Below, in pieces: positions 56,332-64,000 of a stretch of DNA of 64,000 nt. The notes under the pieces are model-generated. The model saw only the letters and a list, made by a program, of their open reading frames with translations, ran no database searches and was not told the origin of the DNA. Position numbers and translations under genes: made by a program. Source of the DNA: Paenibacillus arenosi (GTDB lineage: Bacteria > Bacillota > Bacilli > Paenibacillales > Paenibacillaceae); assembly GCF_014841135.1 (NCBI RefSeq), contig NZ_JACYTN010000001.1, positions 1 through 64,000 on the forward strand. The letters run 5' to 3'. Within the stretch, counting starts at the first letter, position 1. The number at the start of each line of letters is the position of its first letter.

Positions 56332-58161
56332 ATGGTGAATGGAAATGGACCAATCCCTGAGCACTTTATTGATGAAGTGCTCACTCGAAATGATATTGTG
56401 GACGTTGTCTCCAAATACGTTCATCTTTCGAAACATGGTAAATATTTAAAAGGACTTTGTCCTTTTCACTCGGAGAAGACCCCGTCTTTCACCGTTACGC
56501 CTGACAGACAGATATACCATTGTTATGGTTGCAATGCTGGCGGCACCGTGATTAAGTTCCTTATGGGAGTCGAAGGGTTTACCTTTCCAGAAGCGGTCAA
56601 ACAGTTAGCTGAACAAGCGAACTTGAACTTTCAATGGGGGGATATTTCCTTTGAACGCAGCCCGCAAAGCGAGCTGAAGGACAAGATGATTGAAGCTCAC
56701 GAGCTTGCCGCTAAGCTGTATCATTATATTTTGATGAATACGGCTCATGGTCAAGAAGCCCTAAGTTATCTGCGAGATCGAGGTATCAACGATAAGCTGA
56801 TTGAGCAGTTTCAGATTGGCTATGCACCAACACAATGGGATACGCTTGTACAATTGCTGGAGAAGCGCGGCTTCTCGCTAGAAGCAATGGAGCAGGCGGG
56901 ACTATTATCTGCGAAGCATCAGCAATCAGGCTATGTCGATCGCTTCCGGGATCGAATTATGTTTCCAATATGGGATCGAAATGGGAAGGTTATTGGCTTC
57001 GGAGGTCGAATATTGGGAGAGGGACAACCCAAATATTTAAATTCACCTGAAACATTGCTATTTAACAAGTCTAAGCTCATCTACAATCAGCATTTGGCAC
57101 GACCACATATGAAGCGTACAGGACAGCTTGTTTTGTTCGAAGGCTATGCGGACGTCATTCAGTCCTGGGATGCTGAAGTATTCAATGGTATAGCTACGAT
57201 GGGAACCGCTCTTACTTCAGAACATGTCAAGCTTATGAAACGGATGGTCGAACGCGTTATTATCTGTTATGACGGAGATAATGCGGGACGAGCAGCTGCA
57301 AGCAAAGCAATCCCATTGCTGGAGCAAGAGGGATTGGATGTATCTGTAGCGATGCTTCCTAACAATATGGACCCGGATGATTATATTCGAGCCAATGGAG
57401 CAGAGCGATTCAGACACGCCATCTTGTCTGCAGCAGTGTCGCCTGTTAAGTTTCAGCTACTATCTTTACGCGGTGATCATATACTGCTAGAAGATGATGG
57501 TAAGCGCAGATACTTAAAAGAGGCATTGAAGCTGATTGCGCCAATCGAATCACCGACTGAGCGTGAGATGCATCTAGCGGAACTATCCAAGCAGATTGGA
57601 GTAACTATTGAGAGTCTTAAGCAAGAGTGCTTCGATCTAAGGCAGAAGCTGTTGCCAGGAGGCCGAGGGGATAATTCGGACGATTGGTGGAATAATGTTA
57701 GAAATGATAAGAGAAGTATGGCTCCTCCAGCATTATTACCAGCGTATGTCTATGCCGAGCGTACTTTACTCGGACTTATGTTTCAAGATGTAGAAGTAGC
57801 TGATTATGTTGAACAGCATCTTGGTGAAGGATTTAATACGGATGATCATGCGGCTTTAGCCGCTTATCTATATGCTTACTATGCGCAAGGGAAAGAACCG
57901 GACTTTAGCCGCTTTCTCGCAGCGCTGCATGACGATCGGTTAGAGCAGGTTGCGGCCTCGATATCCTTGTCGGAAGTGCCACTGCGTTATGATCATAGTG
58001 TGTTGGATGATTATATTTCCATTATACAAAAGGTTCCTCTCCAACGCGAGATTGAACGTTTACATGAGGAAATGATCCAAGCCGAGCGTGCGGGCGATTG
58101 GATGCGTGCTGCACAGATTGGTAAAGAAAAAGTGACCCTAGAGCAACAACTGAAGCGATAG
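56332..58161 (+). CDS. dnaG: DNA primase DnaG
   Basis: A 609-residue primase. The CHC2 zinc ribbon is CPFHSEKTPSF...HCYGCNAGG (about residues 43-67). The Toprim domain has LVLFEGYADVI and IICYDGDNAGRAA, with the catalytic acidic residues. A C-terminal helicase-binding domain follows. It lays down RNA primers for the replisome. AAGGTGAT precedes ATG 56332. dnaG and the sigma factor gene form the old macromolecular-synthesis operon. Confidence 0.97.
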   Translation: MVNGNGPIPEHFIDEVLTRNDIVDVVSKYVHLSKHGKYLKGLCPFHSEKTPSFTVTPDRQIYHCYGCNAGGTVIKFLMGVEGFTFPEAVKQLAEQANLNFQWGDISFERSPQSELKDKMIEAHELAAKLYHYILMNTAHGQEALSYLRDRGINDKLIEQFQIGYAPTQWDTLVQLLEKRGFSLEAMEQAGLLSAKHQQSGYVDRFRDRIMFPIWDRNGKVIGFGGRILGEGQPKYLNSPETLLFNKSKLIYNQHLARPHMKRTGQLVLFEGYADVIQSWDAEVFNGIATMGTALTSEHVKLMKRMVERVIICYDGDNAGRAAASKAIPLLEQEGLDVSVAMLPNNMDPDDYIRANGAERFRHAILSAAVSPVKFQLLSLRGDHILLEDDGKRRYLKEALKLIAPIESPTEREMHLAELSKQIGVTIESLKQECFDLRQKLLPGGRGDNSDDWWNNVRNDKRSMAPPALLPAYVYAERTLLGLMFQDVEVADYVEQHLGEGFNTDDHAALAAYLYAYYAQGKEPDFSRFLAALHDDRLEQVAASISLSEVPLRYDHSVLDDYISIIQKVPLQREIERLHEEMIQAERAGDWMRAAQIGKEKVTLEQQLKR

Positions 58162-58200
58162 CAACAGGAGAGCGATATCTAGGGAGGAGGGAGTCGGAAC

Positions 58201-59325
58201 ATGGCGAAAGATCAACATACTGGACTTGAAGCCGAAGCTGCTTTGGACCAAGTGAAGGATCAGTTGATTGAACTCGGCAAAAAGCGGGGGGCGCTCACAT
58301 ACAAAGAAATTACCGAGAAGTTGGCCAATTTTGATCAAGATTCTGATCAAATGGACGAGTTCTATGAGCAGTTGAGTGACCTTGGAATTGAAATTAATGA
58401 GAACGACGATGAAATGGGCGGTCGACCAAGAGGAGAGCGCGATGAGGAGCAAGACGACTTCCATTATGAAGATGACTTGTCTCTACCTCCAGGAATAAAG
58501 ATTAACGACCCTGTTCGTATGTATCTCAAAGAAATAGGCCGTGTTCCTCTTCTCTCTGCTGAGGATGAGATTGACTTGGCGAAGCGCATTGATCTAGGTG
58601 ACGAGGAAGCTAAGAAGCGCCTTGCAGAGGCGAATTTGCGTCTCGTTGTCAGCATTGCGAAACGCTATGTCGGCCGTGGTATGCTATTCTTGGATCTTAT
58701 TCAAGAAGGCAACATGGGTCTTATCAAAGCAGTTGAGAAATTCGATCACGATAAAGGCTTCAAATTCAGTACGTATGCGACATGGTGGATCCGTCAAGCG
58801 ATAACAAGAGCAATCGCAGACCAAGCGCGTACAATCCGAATTCCGGTTCACATGGTAGAGACGATCAATAAGCTGATCCGTGTCTCCCGTCAGCTCTTGC
58901 AAGAGCTAGGGCGTGAACCGACACCAGAAGAAATTGCTGCTGAGATGGAACTCAGTGTGGAAAAAGTACGCGAGATCATGAAGATTGCACAGGAACCTGT
59001 ATCGTTGGAGACTCCAATCGGGGAAGAAGACGATTCGCACTTGGGCGACTTCATTGAGGACCAAGAAGCGTTGGCACCAGCAGATGCAGCAGCATATGAA
59101 TTGTTGAAGGAACAGTTAGAAGATGTTCTCGATACGTTAACAGAACGTGAAGAGAATGTACTTCGATTACGTTTCGGGCTCGATGATGGACGTACACGTA
59201 CACTTGAGGAAGTCGGTAAAGTATTCGGCGTTACTCGTGAACGTATTCGTCAGATCGAAGCTAAAGCATTACGCAAGCTTCGTCATCCAAGCCGCAGCAA
59301 ACGCTTGAAAGATTTCTTAGAATAG
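58201..59325 (+). CDS. sigA: RNA polymerase main sigma factor SigA (RpoD)
   Basis: A 374-residue group 1 sigma factor. Region 1.2 is [21 protein letters not shown]; region 2 has [28 protein letters not shown] and [20 protein letters not shown]; region 3 [18 protein letters not shown]; region 4 [34 protein letters not shown]-type helix-turn-helix. The acidic N-terminal region 1.1 is about 85 residues. GGGAGGAGGGAG precedes ATG 58201, 39 bases after dnaG. Confidence 0.98.
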   Translation: MAKDQHTGLEAEAALDQVKDQLIELGKKRGALTYKEITEKLANFDQDSDQMDEFYEQLSDLGIEINENDDEMGGRPRGERDEEQDDFHYEDDLSLPPGIKINDPVRMYLKEIGRVPLLSAEDEIDLAKRIDLGDEEAKKRLAEANLRLVVSIAKRYVGRGMLFLDLIQEGNMGLIKAVEKFDHDKGFKFSTYATWWIRQAITRAIADQARTIRIPVHMVETINKLIRVSRQLLQELGREPTPEEIAAEMELSVEKVREIMKIAQEPVSLETPIGEEDDSHLGDFIEDQEALAPADAAAYELLKEQLEDVLDTLTEREENVLRLRFGLDDGRTRTLEEVGKVFGVTRERIRQIEAKALRKLRHPSRSKRLKDFLE

Positions 59326-59338
59326 ACACAGGATGTAT

Positions 59339-59380
59339 AGACCTTCTGTTGCGCTCTGCAGCGCTCAGTAAGGTCTTTTC
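59339..59380 (+). terminator. Terminator after sigA
   Basis: AGACCTT pairs with AAGGTCT, with an inner GCGCT/AGCGC stem, followed by TTTCTT. The rest of the gap up to 59624 is AT-rich and holds no supported gene. Confidence 0.75.
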
Positions 59381-59624
59381 TTCCATATTGGCTATGTTAA
59401 AGCACAGAAAGATTGAAGGTTCGCATCAAGATAGCATTGATCGCGTTTAGATATCATATTCTGGTACTTCACAGTACTTACATTAACATAGAAACTAACT
59501 TTATTTTTCAAATCTTCCTTCATTTATGCTGTTGGGGATTATTTTACCTTTTTTAATTCTCAAATGCAAATGTGCGGTAAGATGATTTCGACATGAATAA
59601 AAGTACAGTGGGTGAAATAAACAC

Positions 59625-60407
59625 GTGATCATCAAGTTATCCAAAAGACTCCAGCAAATTGCTGACTGGGTTCCCAAAAATAGTCGTCTTGCTGATATAG
59701 GCTCTGATCATGCCTTGCTGCCAACTTATTTGGCTAAAGAAAAGCACATCGTTAAAGCCATTGCTGGTGAAGTGAATCCAGGCCCTTTTGATGCCGCAGT
59801 ACGGCAAGTGAAAGGCGCGCGTCTAGAGTCTATTATTGAAGTGCGCCGAGGTGACGGATTGGCCGTTGTTCAGGCAGACGAAGTCGATTGTATTACGATA
59901 GCAGGAATGGGTGGCGGATTGATCGTCTCCATTTTGCAAGCAGGTGTAGATAAGTTATCAGGTGTTCAGCGTCTCGTGCTGCAACCGAATGTTGGTGAAG
60001 ACCTAGTTAGACAGTGGCTTCGTGAAGAGAAGTGGCTGCTAAAAGCAGAACACATACTTGAGGAAGACGGCAAGATTTACGAAGTGCTGCTGGCGGAGAG
60101 ACCGATTGAGGGTTGGCAAGCGGATGAATTCGTACAAGCAGACAAGTCAATGTATGCATCCAGGCAATTGGCTTGTGGCTTCGTTCTTGATGAGCAATGG
60201 CTGCTTAAGCTAGGGCCTTATTTGTCTCAAGAAGTTAGCGATGTATTTATTGAGAAGTGGCAGCACGAAGTAAATAAGCAAGAGCGAATTCTGAATACGA
60301 TGGCAAAATCTGATGCCGAAGAGACAGCTGAACGTAGAGAACAGTTTGTCGCCTACAAATCAGAATTGGAGGAGTTGATCGCGTGTTGGCAAAAGGGCAG
60401 ACAATAG
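59625..60407 (+). CDS. trmK: tRNA (adenine22-N1)-methyltransferase TrmK
   Basis: A 260-residue class I methyltransferase. LADIGSDHALLPTYLA is the SAM loop; IAGMGGGLIVSIL and LVLQPNVGEDLVRQWL are TrmK signatures, and a C-terminal coiled coil (NTMAKSDAEETAERREQF) follows. It makes m1A22 in tRNA and is restricted largely to bacilli. GTG 59625 follows a weak GGGTGA. It overlaps the next gene by 25 bases. Confidence 0.94.
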   Translation: MIIKLSKRLQQIADWVPKNSRLADIGSDHALLPTYLAKEKHIVKAIAGEVNPGPFDAAVRQVKGARLESIIEVRRGDGLAVVQADEVDCITIAGMGGGLIVSILQAGVDKLSGVQRLVLQPNVGEDLVRQWLREEKWLLKAEHILEEDGKIYEVLLAERPIEGWQADEFVQADKSMYASRQLACGFVLDEQWLLKLGPYLSQEVSDVFIEKWQHEVNKQERILNTMAKSDAEETAERREQFVAYKSELEELIACWQKGRQ

Positions 60408-61498
60408 CACAGTGGATCGAGCAGCTTGCTCCCAAATCTTTCGCTGTACCTGATGATCGCATTGGATTGCAATTGGGAACGCTGCGTAAGGAAGTAGAAA
60501 ATGTGCTTATCTCGCTTGATGTGACGGAAGCGGTAGTCGATGAAGCGATACGTTTGAATGCAGGGCTTATTATTGCGCATCATGCGATTATTTTCCGACC
60601 TCTTAAAGATTTGCAAACGGACACACCTGCTGGTCGCTTGTATGAAAAGCTAATCAAACATGATATCGCAGTTTACATTAGCCATACGAACTATGATATT
60701 GTCGATGGCGGCATGAACGATCTGATGGCACAAGCTCTTGATCTGGAGCAGCTTAAAGTGCTGGAAAAGGTGCATGAGGATCGTTTGGAAAAGCTCGTCG
60801 TATTCGTTCCCAAAACGCATTTGGAATCGGTTAGACAAGCCATTCTAGACGTTGGTGCAGGTTGGATCGGCGAATACAGCCATTGCAGCTTCTATAGCGA
60901 AGGAACGGGTTCATTTAAGCCATTGGAAGGTACGAATCCTTATATCGGGTCTACAGGTAAAATGGAAGAGGTAGAGGAAGTGCGTTTGGAAACCGTAGTG
61001 CCTCGTTCTATAAAGAGCCGCGTTCTTCGTACGATGCTTAAGGCTCATCCGTATGAAGAGGTAGCATACGATATGTACCCACTACAATTAGAAGGAAAGC
61101 CACATGGCCTTGGACGAGTAGGGAAATTGAAAGAGGCGATGAGCCTATCTGATTTGGCGGAGCAGGTTAAATCGCGCTATCAAGTTCCATTTGTACGTGT
61201 CGTAGGACCGATGGATCGTGAAATTCGCAAAGTAGCTGTACTTGGCGGCTCAGGGTCTAGATATGTGAAGCATGCACTTTTCCATGGTGCAGATGTGCTC
61301 GTTACGGGGGATGTAGATTTCCATACGGCACAGGATGCGTTAGCTGCTGGTCTATGTATAATCGACCCTGGTCATCATGCGGAAAAGATGTTTATTCCAG
61401 ATGTAACGGCTCGTTTACAGCAGCTTGCAGAGCAGAATGGTTCGAAGACAAAGTTCCATGCTTCGGGCGTTCATACCGAACCTTTTCATTTTATGTAA
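60383..61498 (+). CDS. yqfO: Nif3-like dinuclear metal-centre protein (YqfO)
   Basis: A 371-residue Nif3/YqfO protein. Metal ligands are seen in IIAHHAIIF and ISHTNYDIVDGGMNDLMA, and at the end in VLVTGDVDFHTAQDA and DPGHHAEKMF. An inserted PII-like domain (about 120-230, GAGWIGEYSHCSFYSEGTGSF) is typical of the Gram-positive form. It forms hexamers; function is uncertain, with a GTP cyclohydrolase-like label in databases. GGAGG at 60369-60373 precedes GTG 60383. Follows trmK as in B. subtilis. Confidence 0.94.
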   Translation: MLAKGQTIAQWIEQLAPKSFAVPDDRIGLQLGTLRKEVENVLISLDVTEAVVDEAIRLNAGLIIAHHAIIFRPLKDLQTDTPAGRLYEKLIKHDIAVYISHTNYDIVDGGMNDLMAQALDLEQLKVLEKVHEDRLEKLVVFVPKTHLESVRQAILDVGAGWIGEYSHCSFYSEGTGSFKPLEGTNPYIGSTGKMEEVEEVRLETVVPRSIKSRVLRTMLKAHPYEEVAYDMYPLQLEGKPHGLGRVGKLKEAMSLSDLAEQVKSRYQVPFVRVVGPMDREIRKVAVLGGSGSRYVKHALFHGADVLVTGDVDFHTAQDALAAGLCIIDPGHHAEKMFIPDVTARLQQLAEQNGSKTKFHASGVHTEPFHFM

Positions 61499-61508
61499 AA
61501 GTTGAGTG

Positions 61509-61537
61509 TTGAGTTTCTTGCGAGAAGCTAGTATACT
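61509..61537 (+). promoter_or_regulatory. Promoter of rnpB
   Basis: TTGAGT (61509-61514) and TATACT (61532-61537), 17 bases apart, about 12 bases before the RNA 5' end. Confidence 0.75.
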
Positions 61538-61548
61538 TACGAATGTTG

Positions 61549-61955
61549 TCGGAAAGTTTGACAGACAATCGCTGGTGGTGTTTAACCACGAGAGGAAAGT
61601 CCGGGCTCCACAAGGCAGGATGCTGGATAACGTCCAGTCAGCGCGAGTTGAAGGATAGTGCCACAGAAATGGACCGCCGATGGCCGCTTATGCGGCACAG
61701 GTAAGGGTGGAACCGTGGTGTAAGAGACCACGAGGAACGCTGGTGACTTCGTTCCTGGTAAACCCCATCTGGAGCAAGACCTAATGGGACGCAAGCCCTG
61801 CAAAGGGCTAACCTTAGCCTGAGGTGCGTCTGGGTTGGTCGCTGGAGCTGCTTAGTAATAGGCAGCCTAGATAGATGATTGTCACTTCGTAGTGGAAGGG
61901 TTGTTCCCGTAATACCACGATCAGTACAGAACCCGGCTTATGGCAAGCTTTCCAT
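61549..61955 (+). ncRNA. rnpB: RNase P RNA (class B)
   Basis: The universal core is present: GAGGAAAGTCCGGGCTCC near 61591-61608 and ACAGAACCCGGCTTA near 61926-61940, which pair as P4. The ends GGAAAGTTTG and CAAGCTTTCC form P1. The layout with the GTGGTGTAAGAGACCAC hairpin suits the Bacillus-type (class B) RNA. It is the catalytic part of the enzyme that trims tRNA 5' ends. Confidence 0.97.
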
Positions 61956-62000
61956 CGCACAACACATTTATTAGGAAGCTATATTTATATGAAACACATA

Positions 62001-62058
62001 AAAAACAGGGGCTGTCCAGAAAATCAGTTAAAACTGACTGCTGGACGCCCCGTTTTTG
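62001..62058 (+). terminator. Terminator after rnpB
   Basis: AAAAACAGGGGCTGTCCAG pairs with CTGGACGCCCCGTTTTT; an inner CAGT/ACTG helix fills the loop. The ends suit both directions, so it may also stop the minus-strand genes that follow. Confidence 0.9.
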
Positions 62059-62130
62059 TTATATGTTAAAATGAGGTTTTTATGAGTAATCAAAGACTGC
62101 TGTTGATCAAAACTGAATAACACATTCTAA

Positions 62131-62502
62131 TTATTGATGCTTTCTATAATCATATTTATCTGTTTTAACATTCAACTTCATACCATTAATTTTAACGTTT
62201 AAGTTATCAAGCCAATCAATCGTCGCCGTTTCTATTTTATATTTCCAGTAAATTGTCTTTCTTTTTCCATTTTTACGATCCTCAACTTCGCCTCTAATTG
62301 CAAAACCACCCGTTGCGCCACCTGCATTTACTAGATAAGCATGAAACGTGCGAGAACGATCTGGAGATTCAACAGACTGGATTAAATCACCTTCTGGTAA
62401 TAACAACAAAGTGAATGACTTCAAATAAACGTAAAGAGCGAGGGTGATAATGAAACCAAGCCCAATAATCCATTTCCAGTTTACTTTTTTCACAAGTATC
62501 AC
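62131..62502 (-). CDS. DUF5412-like membrane-anchored protein
   Basis: A 123-residue protein with one N-terminal membrane segment (WIIGLGFIITLALYVYL) and an outside domain: LLPEGDLIQSVESPDRSR, NAGGATGGFAIRGEVED, IYWKYKIETATIDWLDN. I recall this pattern from DUF5412 proteins, whose function is unknown. The proposed start is GTG 62502; TAGGA overlapping the stop of the upstream toxin-like gene (62511) serves as its ribosome-binding site, so the two genes look translationally coupled. That position fits an immunity protein, but this is inference. The gene is AT-rich compared with the housekeeping genes. Confidence 0.65.
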   Translation of the reverse strand: MILVKKVNWKWIIGLGFIITLALYVYLKSFTLLLLPEGDLIQSVESPDRSRTFHAYLVNAGGATGGFAIRGEVEDRKNGKRKTIYWKYKIETATIDWLDNLNVKINGMKLNVKTDKYDYRKHQ

Positions 62503-62510
62503 TCTATTTC

Positions 62511-63059
62511 CTAGTAGCCACTGTCGTAGAGAGCAAAGCCATCTTTAATCGCTTTTGTATCCTCTGCTCCATCAAAAAAGCCACTTATATTATTCCAATC
62601 TTGGGTACCTGCTACAAACGCAGCAAAGCCTCCACCTGCTAGTAGTTCAGTTTCAGTAAATCTAGCTGCTTTACCAACATACCCATAATGTAAATTACCT
62701 AGATATTCTCCTGTTACTACTTGTCCTCTAAAAGTATATTTAGTTTGGGTGCCATATAATAGTTTATAATACCATGGTCCGCCAATTTTCACCTTATTGT
62801 ACCACCATCCATACATATAGGTTAATGAACCTATTCCCATTGCTATACTTTTTCTGTATTCTGATCTAGCCAGTCTTGCATTTTCTTTTAATATATTTGT
62901 AAAACTAGCAGTTATGTCTGGTGCAGTATTAGAGCAAAATGGTGTAATCAAATCAGGATGCGAATTGCATCCAATACTTGCATTTACAGGAGATGAAATA
63001 AAGAAGGTAGTTGATAATAATGAGCCTGCTAGTACTATAGATAATAAACTTTTTTTCAT
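62511..63059 (-). CDS. Secreted protein resembling bacterial toxin 44 (Ntox44)
   Basis: A 182-residue secreted protein. Residues 1-28 are a clear signal peptide (KKSLLSIVLAGSLLSTTFF, cut after VNA). Two Cys (in GCNSHPDLITPFC) follow. The C-terminal 110 residues carry WWYNKVKIGGPWYYK, GEYLGNLHYGYVGKAARF, ELLAGGGFAAFVAG and DGAEDTKAIKDGFALY. I recognise this as the pattern of the polymorphic toxin type 44 domain (predicted RNase), usually the C-terminal tip of larger toxins; here it stands alone after a signal peptide. AAAGAGG precedes ATG 63059 on the minus strand. An AT-rich, accessory setting. Activity is not shown. Confidence 0.68.
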   Translation of the reverse strand: MKKSLLSIVLAGSLLSTTFFISSPVNASIGCNSHPDLITPFCSNTAPDITASFTNILKENARLARSEYRKSIAMGIGSLTYMYGWWYNKVKIGGPWYYKLLYGTQTKYTFRGQVVTGEYLGNLHYGYVGKAARFTETELLAGGGFAAFVAGTQDWNNISGFFDGAEDTKAIKDGFALYDSGY

Positions 63060-63147
63060 AATAGAACCTCTTTGAAATATTGTAATTCATTATAAATAAA
63101 ATCCTCCTTTTTTGGATACGAAAAACAATTTAGTAATCACCGTAAAA

Positions 63148-63169
63148 ATATTGCGGTTCACCACAATAT
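63148..63169. promoter_or_regulatory. 22-bp dyad, possible operator of the toxin-like gene
   Basis: ATATTGCGGT and ACCACAATAT are inverted arms around TC with one mismatch in ten. It lies about 90 bases upstream of the toxin-like ATG. Confidence 0.45.
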
Positions 63170-63308
63170 AATTGAAGCAAGCTATAAATTACCTTTTCTT
63201 TTTGAAAGTCGGAAGAAGATGATAGGGGTAAGGCAAGTTGCACCAAGCCTGAGGGAAACCATCAGTTGCACTTAAATACGATCTGGGAAGGGGTAAAAGT
63301 AAAGAACA

Positions 63309-63352
63309 AAAAAGCTGGACGGAAAACCTTACGTTTTCTCGCCCAACCTTTC
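63309..63352 (-). terminator. Terminator on the minus strand after the subtilase
   Basis: On the minus strand AAAG-TGGGCG-AAAAC pairs with GTTTT-CGTCCA-CTTT (G-T wobbles), followed by TTTTTTG. Confidence 0.6.
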
Positions 63353-63463
63353 TATTCTTTGGAACCTATTGGACAGCTCCCTGCGTATATTAGCGATGTT
63401 AAGCAGTCATTCCGTTGGAAATAATCAGTAATAAGATGATCTGTGTATGCTGCAAGTTCTCAT

Positions 63464-63484
63464 GCAGGAGTTCCACTCCTGCAG
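63464..63484. repeat. Perfect 9-bp hairpin just after the subtilase stop
   Basis: TGCAGGAGT, TCC, ACTCCTGCA. No T-run on either side; it may protect the mRNA 3' end. Confidence 0.6.
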
Positions 63485-63490
63485 TAACCA

Positions 63491-64000
63491 CTAACGATCA
63501 AACTCAGCAGCAACTCGCTTCAATTCACGTTGTACATTTTGAGGATACAACGACAAGGAGTGCGTACTTTGCGTTGCAAGGTGAAGTGCGCGTTCTACAT
63601 CAATTTGCCCGTGGCCGTAGTAATTATCCTTTCCTTTTGTACCTAAGTCGTTCACCGTTTGGCGCATAATGTCATAGACCTCGGTATTTTTCAAGCTAGG
63701 ATTAACGGAGCGTATCAAGGCAGCCAATGCAGCTACATGGGGGCTAGCCATCGATGTTCCTGACAAAGCAGCATATTGATTATTCGTGTATGTGCTAGCA
63801 ATAGATGTACCAGGTGCTACGACATCTACATAGTTGCCATAGTTGGAATACGATGCTTTCCCAGTGTTGGAATCCGTTGCGGACACAGCGAACACTTCAG
63901 GATAAGCTGCAGGATAGCCTGGCTGACTCGTATTATCATTACCTGTTGCTGCGATAAGGACAACATCTCTTTCATGAGCGTAGCGCACAGCATCATGCAG
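63491..64000 (-). CDS. S8 subtilisin-family protease, C-terminal part
   Basis: The 170 residues in the window are the C-terminal half of a subtilase; the 5' part is beyond base 64000. LHDAVRYAHERDVVLIAATGND holds the oxyanion Asn, and ALSGTSMASPHVAALAALI the catalytic Ser. GYPAAYPEVFAVSATDS and YVDVVAPG are typical of the thermitase-like branch. After the catalytic domain a short tail (QSTHSLSLYPQNVQREL) ends the protein. Family members are usually secreted. It is on the same strand as the toxin-like and DUF5412-like genes but is separated from them by terminator hairpins. Confidence 0.94.
   Translation of the reverse strand: MHDAVRYAHERDVVLIAATGNDNTSQPGYPAAYPEVFAVSATDSNTGKASYSNYGNYVDVVAPGTSIASTYTNNQYAALSGTSMASPHVAALAALIRSVNPSLKNTEVYDIMRQTVNDLGTKGKDNYYGHGQIDVERALHLATQSTHSLSLYPQNVQRELKRVAAEFDR

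Larger units (their letters stand above)
63060..63490. other. AT-rich intergenic region between subtilase and toxin-like gene
   Basis: Contains a near-perfect 22-bp dyad (63148-63169), a strong AAAAAAGGAGG on the minus strand (about 63103-63113) with a 45-codon frame overlapping the toxin start, and two hairpins for the subtilase end. The stretch 63225-63295 has two AGTTGCAC words and no assignment. Confidence 0.5.

Noticed and set aside
63225-63295. A possible structured RNA with two AGTTGCAC words
   Set aside because: No match to any riboswitch or ncRNA consensus I know, and no clear helix set; left as unexplained sequence.

Overview
The window reads as chromosome of a Gram-positive, spore-forming member of the Bacillota, most likely Paenibacillus or a close relative. 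The evidence is the gene order hemW-hrcA-grpE-dnaK-dnaJ, prmA-rsmE-mtaB, rpsU-yqeY-yqeZ-floA-yqfC-yqfD-phoH-yqfF-ybeY-dgkA-cdd-era-yqzL-recO-glyQS and dnaG-sigA-trmK-yqfO. This matches the order known from Bacillus subtilis, with the ribosome-binding sites, CIRCE, sigma-W and T-box signals expected of that group. No tRNA gene, CRISPR array or complete insertion sequence was seen.

Layout. Bases 1-314 are the 3' end of a class C group II intron (reverse transcriptase C-terminus, domain V and VI). It is followed by a small beta/gamma-crystallin gene. Bases 909-9463 carry hemW, an acetyltransferase and a CIRCE-controlled heat-shock operon. That operon contains an archaeal-type (group III) chaperonin gene between hrcA and grpE. 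Bases 9583-16606 are an accessory block between dnaJ and prmA: a GPH-type transporter, a ChbG-like deacetylase, a small monooxygenase-fold protein, a betaine transporter, a secreted chitinase and a YfhD protein. Bases 16828-20805 resume the conserved order (prmA, a site-2 protease, rsmE, mtaB). Bases 20940-39645 form a second inserted block relative to B. subtilis: a Nudix protein, deoC, the yqeW phosphate transporter homologue in inverted orientation, an rRNA methyltransferase, addBA, sbcDC, a Tyr/Gly/Pro-rich spore-surface-like protein and a HIT protein. Bases 39768-61498 are the long conserved housekeeping stretch, ending with RNase P RNA at about 61549-61955. Bases 61956-64000 are AT-rich and accessory. 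On the minus strand they encode a DUF5412-like membrane protein, a secreted toxin-44-like protein and the 3' part of a subtilase.

How the genes work together. The heat-shock cluster supplies HrcA, its chaperones and an extra chaperonin. AddAB, SbcCD, RecO and DnaG serve recombination and replication. YbeY, Era, PrmA, RsmE, MtaB, TrmK, RlmI-like and rnpB serve ribosome and tRNA maturation. YqeZ-FloA is preceded by a good match to a sigma-W envelope-stress promoter. GlyQS is preceded by a glycine T-box. The chitinase, GPH carrier and ChbG could form a chitin-use route.

The most unusual items are four. First, the leader upstream of the 38167 gene holds a long hairpin, a short Tyr-rich reading frame and an anti-Shine-Dalgarno sequence inside that frame. 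Second, a secreted toxin-44-like gene is tightly followed by a membrane-protein gene that could be its immunity partner. Third, there is an abrupt GC rise inside the chaperonin gene. Fourth, two roughly 115-bp inverted-repeat elements lie upstream of the betaine transporter and of era. All functional calls are from motif recognition by eye; no database search was run.
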